Shown piece after piece: positions 37,200 to 47,811 of a stretch of 64,000 nt of DNA; within the stretch, counting starts at the first letter, position 1; each line of letters starts with the position of its first letter. The notes beneath the pieces are model-generated. The model had not been told where the DNA came from. It ran no database searches and saw only the letters and a list, made by a program, of their open reading frames with translations. Position numbers and translations under genes: made by a program. The DNA lies in the NCBI GenBank assembly GCA_950097015.1, contig CATNEN010000038.1:11566001-11630000 (forward strand). Reading direction: 5' to 3'. Source of the stretch: Macrostomum hystrix. Its lineage: Eukaryota > Platyhelminthes > Macrostomidae.

Positions 37200-38150
37200 C
37201 ATCTTAAGGGCAATGGAAAACAGATTTAAGCATTTTTATTTGTTTAAACTAGGCTAGTAATGAAGTCGGTGACTTATTACGGGATGAGTGAGCCGTGATG
37301 CATAACAAATACTGATGAAGACTTATTAAAGACTCTCTCTGACTGACCCCTGCCCTTCCGTTCTCTCTCCCAGACCCGCCATAAATCTCTTGGCGTTCAG
37401 TGATTTCTCAAACTTTCAATAAAGAGATGGGGCGCAGTGTTTCTTCGAATGATCTTTAATCATTCGTCCAACTTTCTTAACTAACAATCCCCGCTATATC
37501 AAAGTCTAAATTTCTATCGTCTGTTAAAGTACGGCCCATTTCAATAAGCCATATACAACAACATTTTAACATGTTGTATTTTAACAACGCAAAGGAAAGG
37601 GACCCTCTCTGCACTGCATGTGGAGAGAACTTAGATAAGACAATCTGAGCTGGGCCATGTAGATTTAACAAAAGGGAGGGGCTGGCTGGCCCGCTATAGC
37701 CCTCCTTCAAGCCACAGACACTCAGGCTGAGAGAACCCCCCTCCCTCGATTTTTATCGATCGGGCGGCACAGCCATCCATTCCATCCAAGCGCAAGCGAA
37801 AGCGAAAGCCTTGGCCCCAGCTTATGTACATTCAAACCTCAATAGACAGAAATCTCGTCCCCACAAACAAACACTGACAAATGCATGGAGGGCTGTAGGC
37901 CTGTAGCCTGTGTATTCTATTTTTAAGTCAAGCTTCAACAAATAAAATTTTGGTTTCAATTTTCATGTAATGCAAAAAAGTTAATCGCAAAAAAATAGGA
38001 TGATCTTTCATTAATTACTGCTTACTTCATATTCATACTTCATCAGATAATTAAACTTCCAAGACTAAAGCACCGTATTCATTTCAATGCTGGGCACACA
38101 ATTTATATGCGAAACTTACATGCGATTACTTAACCATTTTAGCACAATTT
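37200..38150. other. Spacer without recognised genes
   Basis: AT-rich, no support for coding. The minus-strand open frame near 37477-37710 has no family resemblance I can see. Confidence 0.4.
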
Positions 38151-38161
38151 TCACTCAGGGT

Positions 38162-38300
38162 TAGGGGTCGCAATCCCGGGATCCCGGGATCCCGAAATCC
38201 CGGGATTTAGACATTTTTCGGGATTACGGGATCCCGGGATTTCCAGTTTTTTAATATCGGGATCCCGGGATTGAAAAAAGCCGGGATTTTGCGACCCCTA
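38162..38300. mobile_element. Short hAT-type MITE, 139 bp
   Basis: Terminal inverted repeats TAGGGGTCGCAA / TTGCGACCCCTA with a perfect 8-bp target duplication CTCAGGGT on both sides (38154-38161 and 38301-38308). The interior is almost wholly GGGATCCCGGGAT repeats. Confidence 0.92.
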
Positions 38301-38309
38301 CTCAGGGTG

Positions 38310-40270
38310 CATTATTTGTGTGCATGAAAAAAATCACGTTTTATAATTGAAAATCAATACTGTACATCTGAAATGTGATGCACAGCTTTAAGTGATATGT
38401 CATTGTCTTGGAAACATCTAGACGCATCTATTTAAACCATTTTAAATGACATTGGGGCAAAGAACAACATTTTATTAGAGTAAACTCGAAAATGCTGCTT
38501 CTCTTAAAAGTACTGCATCGTGTTCGTGTACTATCGCTCAATCAATGTTCACAGGCAGGCATGGGTGCTGTGCTGTCCTTTTGAAGAGGGCTCTAAATGC
38601 TATCCAATGACACAAAACTTGATCCGAGAAATTGCACCACTAAAATCTTATGAGTAATCTTACGAGAAATTGGCATAGGCCCCGGGTGTGAAAAACACTG
38701 AAAATTGCTGCAATGTGCCTTCCATTTCGAAAAATCGAATTTTCCAACACTAATGCAGCTGCTCATCGGATGCAGCATAGTATTGGGTACATTTTGTCTT
38801 GCAAAAAAATTCGCAAGTCCGTTTTTACAAAATTTACCTCTATAGGTTCGAAAATTTGCATGATTTATTCAATTTCTACGAAAACAACACGTTTTCCAAC
38901 TGCAAATCAAGATTTAGCATCTTGAATGTGACGCTGACTTTAAGTTTGACGTGTCATTCTCTTTCAAACATCCACATGTGTTTATTGACACCATTTTTAG
39001 CTCAATGCGACAAAGTGCACTATCGTAGAGGCAGAAATGGCAAACTTTTTCTCTCATGCGTACACCTGTACAGGTACATATTTTAGTACAGATGGCCAAC
39101 TACTGAATGTGTGTACACGAGTCTAGTATCAAATGAAAGAGGGTCCTTTAAATGCAATTAAGCAACGCTAAGCGAAACACCAACGGATGAAGTAATCAAA
39201 AGTTATGACTGATCCCGTTTTACATGCTTTAGCCCCCCGGGGGTCAAAATTTGGGATTTTCACATCGACCTTCGGGGCAAGTGGATGCTTAGAAAATTCA
39301 AAATATACAACTTGTGTGCACATCTGTTGCACTTCTAAAATCTGAAGCCGCATTCGAATCGCACACCAAATACGTTCTGGCCATGCAGTTTGTACCTCGA
39401 AAAATGACAAAAAATGACCAAAATCACGTTTTTGGGATTTAATTACCCACATCTTCAGTAAACAATCCAATCAGTCTCAAACCAACATTGTCGTATAGGC
39501 GACACCCAAGAAAGTTGGTTGACATGTGTTGAAATGCAATTCAAGTCACATTTCTGTGCCATAGAGGCGTCCAAAGTGCACCCTGAACTAAAAGTACTTT
39601 AAAGTGCACATATTTTCAATCACAAAAGTACACGGTCAAAAAATTTCTTCACCATCAAGTAGGCCCATGTGTTGGGGTTACGACCCAGTCAAAGTTAAAA
39701 AACATGCACATTTCTTCAACCTCAAAAACCCGTTTTTTGACCCTTTGACCCAGAAGATGGGCCAGCAAGAAAAAATCCATATCAAATCATTGTAGGCTTC
39801 TATAGCCCGCATCGACTGGATAGTCACTTGGCGACACCATAAAATGCCGAAAAAAGCGCCGAGAGACCAATTTTTGTCATGTCCAAAAATCATGTATTTG
39901 GTTGCCATGGCAACGCTTTTCACTTTATTGCATACCTTAAGACCAAGTATGTCGCCATATAATGCACTACTTATCTTTGATTCTAGCTGCAAGTGCTCTG
40001 AAAGTAGAAAATATCGAAATCACCAAAAAATGCTATAGAAATCTTCAAGGCGTGTATGAGCACTTGCTTGAACGCTTGAGTCACTATCTGTTCGCAGCAA
40101 TTCTTTCTAAAGAAAAAGCCAAGAATAAAGCGAAATCTGAGCAAGTCAGAGCTTGCACAATTGCTCCGCTTAGTTTCGTCAGTGTCGCTAAGCTAAATGT
40201 ACTATTAGCAATCTGTTTAGACCGACCTTTGCGCTGGGGGGTGGTCTGCAGTCTGCAGGCCTGCAAATTC
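38310..40270. repeat. Old, diverged duplicated sequence
   Basis: Segments such as 38325-38460 and 38875-39010 resemble each other (ATCACGTTTT/ACACGTTTTCC, GACTTTAAGT/GCTTTAAGTG, CAAACATCCACATG/GAAACATCTAGACG), and related motifs recur to about 39760. Probably decayed copies of one element. No intact frame. Confidence 0.4.
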
Positions 40271-40286
40271 ACAGCTCACGCCCAGG

Positions 40287-41690
40287 CTAAAAATAGCTGC
40301 TACCACCTCTACCCCTGCTAGGGCCTGCCTGAAAAGCAAGCCTCAACACAACCCAACCCAACCCAACCCAACCCAACCCCGCCCGCTCGGGCTGCATGGC
40401 ATCCGCCCCAACTCCGTAGCGACGCTTTGGCATAAAAGCGGCAGCTCTGCAGCTGCCCAGAACTCTTCTCCAAGCAGAGAGAGCGCACGGCCCAGTAGGA
40501 GCTGCTTCCGTTAGTCGGCCGACATCATGACTGACTGGAAGTGGGTCCTTTCAAAGAATAAGCAATACCCCTGTTTCATTGACAACCGCTTACTTCGTTT
40601 ATGCTGCGGCTTTCAAGTCCGCGGCGTTACCAATTTCCATCTGGAGCCTCTCGCTTCGGTTCCGGAGGGCGCCAACGCACGGACACCAGCGACCCCGCAA
40701 TCACACCGTCAGGTGTGCTCAGGGGTGTCCTGTTGGCTGCTCTCTGGGACCACAGCTGCTGCTGCCGCCCGCTCGGGCTGCCTCGAGAGACTCCCGATCG
40801 ATATATCGATCGAGCTCGGTGACTCTCGGGCCAGCTCGGCGGTCTCCGTCCGTCACCGCACGGGACTCGCAGAGCGCGGCAGCTGTGGAACCAGACCACT
40901 CGACTGCTCCCTCCGGAGCCGAGGCGAGACTCCAGCCCCACCCCACTCCCTCTGAGCTGTCAATGAATCAGGGGCACCGCTTGTTCTCTTGAAAGGATTC
41001 CGGTGCAGGAGAAACGAATGAAATTAATCAAATAAAGCAATACTCTTCTGCGACAGCTCTCATCCGCCTCACCTCTGCCTACCTTTATCTCTCCCCTGTC
41101 GGATCTTTTCCCGTTTCCCATCTCCCCGGTGTCTCATCTCTCCACTGTATCATCTCTCTGCTGCCTCATCTCTCCCCTGTTCATCTCTCCCCTGTATCAT
41201 CATCTCCGCTGCCTCATCTGTCCTCTGTATCATCTCTCCACTGTTTTATCTCTCCCCTGTCTCATCTCCCCCTCTGTCTCATCTCTGCACTGACGCATCT
41301 CTCACCTGTCTTATCTCTCCTTGTCTTAGCCTCTCTTTTGTTTCATCCACTCTTGTCTCTCCATCTATAATCCAATCTCTCATCTATTTCGTGTCTTGTC
41401 TCTGAACTGTCTTATCTTATTTTTCTTATATTTTTCCCGTGCCTCATCTCTCCGGTGTTTCATCTCTCTTCTTTCTCTTTCTTATCTCTCTCAGGTCTCA
41501 TCCCGCCCCTATCATGTTTGTTACCTGTCTCAACTCTGCCAGATCTCACGTATACTGTATCTTCTCATTTTCCCTCTCTCTAATCTGACCCGTGATTTAA
41601 CACTCCCTTATCTCGTCTCTCCCCTATCTTATCTCTCCCCATTGTCTCATCTTATCCTGTATCTCACCTTGCTTAATCTCTCCCCCCGTT
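40287..41690 (+). mobile_element. Promoter-bearing cassette, copy 2, with minisatellite tail
   Basis: MEF2-like CTAAAAATAG at 40287, a CCCAA repeat (40347-40380), CATAAAAG at 40431, ATG at 40527 (MTDWKWVLS), palindromic element 40546-40997, AATAAA at 41031, then a CT-rich degenerate minisatellite (CATCTCTCCCCTGTAT type, 41055-41690). Only in this copy does the frame from the ATG stay open through the element (142 codons, 40527-40955). It faces copy 3, of which it is the inverted partner. Confidence 0.75.
41031..41036 (+). terminator. Poly(A) signal of cassette copy 2
   Basis: AATAAA 34 bp beyond the right arm of the palindromic element, with the same flanking bases as in copy 3 (43315-43310 on the minus strand). 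This suggests that the cassette is, or was, a transcription unit of about 0.6 kb. Confidence 0.55.
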
Positions 41691-41863
41691 AATCAAATGT
41701 ACTGTTGTTGTTCTTTTGTATTTCTGGCCTACAATTCAAGGTCCGCTCTATATGCTTGCGAACTAAATAATGCTAGATAATTATGCTTGTGTGGCTCATT
41801 TTTAAGGTATTAGTCGCTTATTTACATTTACTCTACTTTCAGCAGTGCTTTAACAATGGTTAG

Positions 41864-41933
41864 TTGTCTATATGGTTTCAGAGTTCGCAACGAGTGGTTT
41901 TGAGCGTTGTCAATGATGAAACCATATAGACAA
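41864..41933. other. Perfect 17-bp hairpin
   Basis: TTGTCTATATGGTTTCA (41864-41880) and its exact complement TGAAACCATATAGACAA (41917-41933) with a 36-nt loop, just upstream of the recombinase fragment. It could be a recombinase-binding site or the end of an element. Confidence 0.7.
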
Positions 41934-42103
41934 TAGTATTGTCCTATTGATCAAGCCCACTCATAATGTGTGTGACAATTGTGCATTGTCACATATGTGG
42001 CAATGCATGTCTACTTTTTACCATAGACAACGTTGTATAGTTGTTCCCCTTCATAAAACTAGTCTGTGCCTTCGCTACTGATTATAAATTTGAGATTACA
42101 ACG

Positions 42104-42660
42104 ATGATAAACTGGAGTCATTTGCCTGTTGACTCCCTTGATGGTGTGTCAACAACGCAACTGGAAGTGATAAGCGAATTGAGTCGTGAAGACCATAGTA
42201 AGGATAAAGAACTAGAGCGCTTTATCCAGTTCATCACCGACTTTAGCAAGAATGACGACAGCATCGCAGGATGAGGCTTAAAATGATACTACATGGACAG
42301 AAATTTGTGGACTACCTTAACTCTCTTGGTTACCCACTGGACGCTATACGTATTATGAGAGTAGAGATGCTGAACGAGTTTCTTCGTCTCTACTACTTCC
42401 GATTGGTGAAACCTGATGACAACATGTACTCTGCGTCAAGCCTCGTCTGTATCAGGGCTGGGATCCAGCGATTTTTTCGCTACATCGTGAAGCGAGAGGT
42501 CAACATCAACATCATCGACGCGCCTGAATTTGGCAGCGCGAATCGCATGCTTCGCATGAAAGTCCGTGACAAGCTTCAGGCAGAAGTGTGAAGCGATTCG
42601 AGCCAATCGAGGTGGCTGACCTCAAGAAGCTTTTTGAGTACTTTAATCGGTTTGCGTACT
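42104..42660 (+). pseudogene. Crypton-like tyrosine recombinase, broken N-terminal part
   Basis: Three frames in succession carry one protein: 42104-42274 (starting MINWSHLPVDSLDG and ending NDDSIAG, stop), 42271-42591 (MRVEMLNEFLRLYYFRLVKP, SASSLVCIRAGIQRFFRYI, stop after KLQAEV) and a shifted frame at 42592-42655 (RFEPIEVADLKKLFEYF). The middle part resembles the core-binding region of Crypton/KIAA1958/ZMYM-type tyrosine recombinases (LNEFL..YY, SSL..IR..IQRF). The catalytic domain with the R-H-R-Y residues is absent. Lies between inverted cassettes 2 and 3. Confidence 0.6.
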
Positions 42661-43017
42661 TTTGTATTAGTATTTTTGCGTACTTTTACGCCAATACGCT
42701 GAAAAACGAATGAGCAGATCGTAGTCTACGGTCATAACATCAATGTCTGCGTGTGACAATAAGAAGCGTTGCTAGTAGGCTTGATCTATGTGACAATTTT
42801 ACTTGTAACTTTTTGTTTAATAAAAATAGTTCACAAAGTTGTTTTTACCGCGATAAATTTTCTAATTAACCAGTGATAATTTAATAAGAATTGTCATCTT
42901 ATTTTTCGACTAAAAATCTCTATCATATTTACCTAAGTCAGGAGTAAGCAACACTATTCGCTGAAAAAAACTGAATGAAAAGGATGGGATTCATTATTTA
43001 GATATAAGATGGAAGAG

Positions 43018-43940
43018 ATTAGTCTTGGGAGAGATGATACAGGGGAGAGATGATACAGGGGAGAGATAATACAGGGTAGAGATAATACAGGGGAGAGATA
43101 ATACAGGGGAGAGATGATACAGGGGAGAGATGATACAGGGGAGAGATAATACAGGGGAGAGATAATACAGGGGAGAGATAATACAGGGGAGAGATAATAC
43201 AGGGGAGAGATAATACGGGGGAGAGATGATACAGGGGAGAGATGATACAGGGAAGAAATAACGGAAGGCAGAGGTGAGACGGATGAGAGATGTCGCAGAA
43301 GAGTATTGCTTTATTTGATTAATTTCATTCGTTTCTCCTGCACCGGAATCCTTTCAAGAGAACAAGCGGTGCCCCTGATTCATTGACAGCTCAGAGGGAG
43401 TGGGGTGGGGCTGGAGTCTCGCCTCGGCTCCGGAGGGAGCAGTCGAGTGGTCTGGTTCCACAGCTGCCGCGCTCTGCGAGTCCCGTGCGGTGACGGACGG
43501 AGACCGCCGAGCTGGCCCGAGAGTCGCCGAGCTCGATCGATATATCGATCGGGAGTCTCTCGAGGCAGCCCGAGCGGGCGGCAGCAGCAGCTGTGGTCCC
43601 AGAGAGCAGCCAACAGGACACCCCTGAGCACACCTGACGGTGTGATTGCGGGGTCGCTGGTGTCCGTGCGTTGGCGCCCTCCGGAACCGAAGCGAGAGGC
43701 TCCAGATGGAAATTGGCAACGCCGCGGACTTGAAAGCCGCAGCATAAACGAAGTAAGCGGTTGCTATGGACACTTAATTCTTGAAAGGACCCACTTCCAG
43801 TCAGTCATGATGTCGGCCGACTAACGGAAGCAGCTCCTACTGGGCCGTGCGCTCTCTCTGCTTGGAGAAGAGTTCTGGGCAGCTGCAGAGCTGCCGCTTT
43901 TATGCAGTCGGCTGAGGTCCCTTGCTTGGTCTATTTTTAG
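43018..43940 (-). mobile_element. Promoter-bearing cassette, copy 3 (inverted)
   Basis: Minus strand: MEF2-like site 43940-43931, CATAAAAG at 43904, ATG at 43808 (MTDWKWVLS, frame soon stops), palindromic element 43789-43349, poly(A) signal 43315-43310, then the minisatellite 43260-43018 (GGGAGAGATGATACAG and GGGAGAGATAATACAG on the + strand, 16 bp). It mirrors copy 2, so 40.4-43.9 kb is a large inverted repeat with a loop of about 1.3 kb. Confidence 0.75.
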
Positions 43941-44458
43941 GTCCATTCGTCAAGCAACTGTGACACATGTGCAGTTTGCCTCTGCACCCTTGTTTGCAGT
44001 GTTTCAAGCATTCTATATTTACTGCATTGCAAACCTCGGGTAGTGACGTCTTACGAAAGTGTTCTTATCAATTCTTGACGTTATTGAGCACTAATTTCGC
44101 GAAATGCAAGTGCAGTTAGTTTAAGTGCAATATCATTTTCTTCTCGACTCGCAATAATTTGATTGACAACTCAAATGTTAACGAATTCAATTTACAAAGC
44201 TTGCCTGACCTATTCATCAATGTTAAAGCATCTGAATTCAGTGCTTTATTGAATCATAATAATCGTAAAAATATTCATATATTGTAGGCAATAAGTTAAG
44301 CCGAACAAAACCGGTTCGGTTTTGAAAATCTGGCCCGGAAAATAATAGAAGCATTGCTAAGTTGATTAAGGAATTACCCATGATCTAAAAATAGATCATA
44401 GCTTTTGGCAAGCTAGGATTGCCGCATGGTGGTGCAATTCCCTCGGCGTCAGTTCAAG

Positions 44459-45015
44459 CTAAAAATAGACCAAGCAAGGGACCTCAGCCGACTGCATAAA
44501 AGCGGCAGCTCTGCAGCTGCCCAGAACTCTTCTCCAAGCAGAGAGAGCGAACGGCCCAGTAGGAGCTGCTTCCGTTAGTCGGCCGACATCATGACTGACT
44601 GGAAGTGGGTCCTTTCAAGAATTAAGTGTCCATAGCAACCGCTTACTTCGTTTATGCTGCGGCTTTCAAGTCCGCGGCGTTGCCAATTTCCATCTGGAGC
44701 CTCTCGCTTCGGTTCCGGAGGGCGCCAACGCACGGACACCAGCGACCCCGCAATCACACCGTCAGGTGTGCTCAGGGGTGTCCTGTTGGCTGCTCTCTGG
44801 GACCACAGCTGCTCCTGCCGCCCGCTCGGGCTGCCTCGAGAGACTCCCGATCGATATATCGATCGAGCTCGGCGACTCTCGGGCCAGCTCGGCGGTCTCC
44901 GTCCGTCACCGCACGGGACTCGCAGAGCGCGGCAGCTGTGGAACCAGACCACTCGACTGCTCCCTCCGGAGCCGAGGCGAGACTCCAGCCCCACCCCACT
45001 CCCTCTGAGCTGTCG
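44459..45015 (+). mobile_element. Promoter-bearing cassette, copy 4, divergent partner of copy 3
   Basis: MEF2-like CTAAAAATAG at 44459, CATAAAAG at 44495, ATG at 44591 (MTDWKWVLS, then a stop within about 15 codons), left arm TCCTTTCAAG at 44610, core to about 45015. The right arm and poly(A) part are missing. Copies 3 and 4 are back to back, 518 bp apart, with identical sequence from the MEF2-like site to the TATA box. Confidence 0.75.
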
Positions 45016-45282
45016 TGAGAGGAAGGAAAATGGGCTCAGTCCAAAGTTGATGCCAACTTGCTTATTGTGCTGTACACTCATCTACTCTACCGCTTGAGTT
45101 GGTTCAAGCACTGCCGTTGTCTTACCTGCGATTTAGGCCCTTATGGAGCTTTATGCCGTGAGTTGATACTGTACAGCCTTTGTGTTTCAGTCTGTAGTTC
45201 ATATTATTACATCTTTTTAGTTAGAGAGTTGCTAAAAAACCTGGTGTAGATAGACCCCAATGACGGAATGCTGTGTACAGGC

Positions 45283-45345
45283 TGTTCAGTCCGTGGACTG
45301 GGGAGGTCGCCAAACCCTGGCCATTTATAGCTGGGCGAACTAAAA
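45283..45345 (-). mobile_element. SINE family B fragment
   Basis: Contains the GTTCAGTCCGTGGACTGGGG block and AGCTGGGCGAACTAAA; truncated. Confidence 0.6.
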
Positions 45346-45420
45346 AACTAAAAAACGAGGGAATGACTCGTTAAATTACGAGCGCGTTCATAGCATATTT
45401 TTATATTGTGCAGAGATCTA

Positions 45421-46739
45421 CACTCAGCAACAGTCAAAAGTTGCACACCTATCGCGCCTAGTCAGAGATTACTTCTCGCTCACAATTTAACCCGCGAGTT
45501 ACGCAACTACGCCGCGAGGAGGGAGGGGTGATTGAATCAATAATAAGCGCCAGTCGCACAAAATCACAAGTCTATTTTTATGCAAAATGCAGTTAGAATC
45601 GCAATGCTTCATTCCGCGTGAAGGATCCCCTTGCACGCAGAAGAGCGGCGACTCTGCGGGGCATCCCCAAGATAAGGCGGCGCAGAAAGTCCTGGGGAAG
45701 TTGCTGCCAAGCGTTTGCAATGGCGTGACGCAGCTCCGCAACATTCTGTGTTACATTCTCTTTTCGAATGCTGCGCTTTAGAAAGTCCCAGACATGCTCG
45801 ATTGGATTCATGTCTGGGGACCGGGAAGGCCTGCGCAGAGTGCGGATCTGTAGCTGCTCTTTCACTAGACCAACAGCATCGGCTCGGTGTGGCGGCGCGT
45901 TATCATCCTGTTGCCAATGCAGTTGCCAACTCCTCCGAAAGCAGCGTCGGCAAACGGTAGGAACCGAGTCTGCAGAAGATCTGCGTAGCTACTAGCGTTC
46001 ACGTTGGCATCCAGGAAGATGATGTCCGTCCTTGAATATAGCGAGATGCCGGCCCAAACGTGCACTGAGGCAGCCTGGCTCTCAGCGCACTGTACACGCC
46101 GCTGCAGCATCTCCTGCCGCGGATCTCGCCAAACGCGGGTGCGACCGTCTGCTTGCAAAAGTCGGAACCGGCTCTCGTCAGTGAAAACAACGCGTCGCCA
46201 CTGCTGCTGCCTCCAGTGGACGCGCTGCATCGCCCACTGCTCTCGGCTGGCGATGTGGGCAGGACTGAGTCGAGGCCGCTTGCGCATCTTGCGAGAGCGG
46301 AGGCCGGCCTCCCGAATTCGACATCCAATTGTCTGGGCGCTCAGGATGCTTCCTGCTCTGCTTCTCTCACCCACATCAGACGGAGCAGGGTGGCTGGCAG
46401 GGTGGGAGTTCGTCTTACTATTCGCAGCAGACGGCAATTTGCTCGGCTGTTGAGCCACGGAGATCAAGGCGCTGACTGCCTTTCGCAGCGTGCTCCACGC
46501 TGCCAGTCTCACACCGCGACACACCGACTTCCAGCATTCCAACAGCACGCCATCGCTCAGCATTAGTAATTTGCCGGACCATTTTTGAAATCGTGTGTTT
46601 GTGTGGATTAGACTGAAAATTTTGACTCTTGAAGTTACACAGTTTTGTACCATTACACAGACCCAAGCCCCCCAAGTGACAATAAGTGAGAAAAATTCCA
46701 TCTCGCTTGGAGGGTGGAACTTTTGACTGTTGCTGAGTA
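45421..46739 (-). mobile_element. Tc1-like DNA transposon, decayed
   Basis: Terminal inverted repeats CACTCAGCAACAGTCAAAAG (45421) and its near-complement ending at 46739, flanked by TA on both sides (45419-45420 and 46740-46741), the Tc1/mariner target. The interior encodes a transposase on the minus strand broken by frameshifts. Confidence 0.9.
45593..46660 (-). pseudogene. Tc1-family transposase, frameshifted
   Basis: Minus-strand pieces: a start near 46600 (MVRQITNAERWRAVGMLEVG, with an ISKM-like start displaced by frameshift), then 46430-45920 (TIGCRIREAGLRSRKMRKRP, HWRQQQWRRVVFTDESRF, VHVWAGISLYSRTDIIFLD) and 45865-45593 (RRPSRSPDMNPIEHVWDFLK). First Asp in FTDESRF and Glu in NPIEHVWD of the DD34E triad are visible. 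The region of the middle Asp (usually a DNARPH-like motif) is disrupted. At least two frame changes, so inactive. Confidence 0.85.
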
Positions 46740-46815
46740 TATTGAAACAGTCGGCTAATTGCAAATCAGTCTCAAAGCAAATTGCTGAATGCTTCTTTCT
46801 TATTAGATGGGATTA

Positions 46816-47185
46816 ATAAAAATCCTAATAATTAATAATTGCAGGAGGGCTGCGGGCAATGGCACATCATTTAGTGACACTAGACCCGCAGCCAGCGAGG
46901 AGGCAATTCTGCCAATTTCGCTGACTCCTGAGCACACACGCACACAGATACCGTACGCAGGCACACGCTCACACAGGTGTGTACATCTGCCCTGACTTTC
47001 TCATCTTCAGGCAGTGTACATTTCACTGTGCCTTGGAGGTTGGCCCTCAAGGGCGTAAATTGCACGACAAGCCCCCAAGCCTTCTCTCCGCGGCTGCGCC
47101 CCAAATAAATGTGGCCTCGCCGTGGAATCGAAGTTAAGGACATTGGTGCGAGAGGCAAACGCGTTAACCGCTCTGCCACCGACCC
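46816..47185 (-). mobile_element. SINE family A, full length with target duplication
   Basis: Flanked by an 18-bp perfect duplication TCTTATTAGATGGGATTA (46798-46815 and 47186-47203), proof of target-primed insertion. Head on the minus strand at 47185-47115 (GGTGGCAGAGCGGTTAACGC), tail AT-rich at 46816-46845. Best reference copy in the window. Confidence 0.93.
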
Positions 47186-47203
47186 TCTTATTAGATGGGA
47201 TTA

Positions 47204-47811
47204 TTTACGAACTATTAATAGTATTCGAGAGTAAGCTTCTAAATTTTTTTGGATTGTCTACATATTCAATCAGTATGTCATTGTATATTGTAGGTCATAA
47301 ACATGTTTTCATCAAGATTTAAGACTAATCCACAAAGATTGCCTGTTATCAGTTAATTAAATAATATCTAAAGCGACGTGGGTGATAAGAACTGGAGCTT
47401 CACACCTCGCAGGTGTTCTACATTTTGACGAAGTGATATTTCTCTGACATTTCTGGTCTATTAGTGGCTATATTTAGTGATGAATGAAATTTAATTACAT
47501 TATAAACTGATTAATAAGGTGGGCTGATAAAAATAGAACTCTTTTCTCATTTCAGGCTCTTTGATGAAAACCTATTTTTTCATCAAGCAAATAAACTTTG
47601 AGGATATCAGGATATCGAGTTGTCGATGAGTAGGTCAGATATTTTTAACACAACTGCCTTCCATGGCTTAGCTAAATCTCGTATGTGTGAAAATTTACCC
47701 AGACAAAAGATTGCTAAACAAGCGATAATGCAGGTATGTTCACTTGTTGGTTCTAGTGAGTTGAAATTCATGCGAAAATGAATGTTGAGACTCGTCAGCT
47801 TAAAAATGAGA
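47204..47811. other. Spacer without recognised genes
   Basis: Nothing supported by the sequence. Confidence 0.4.
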
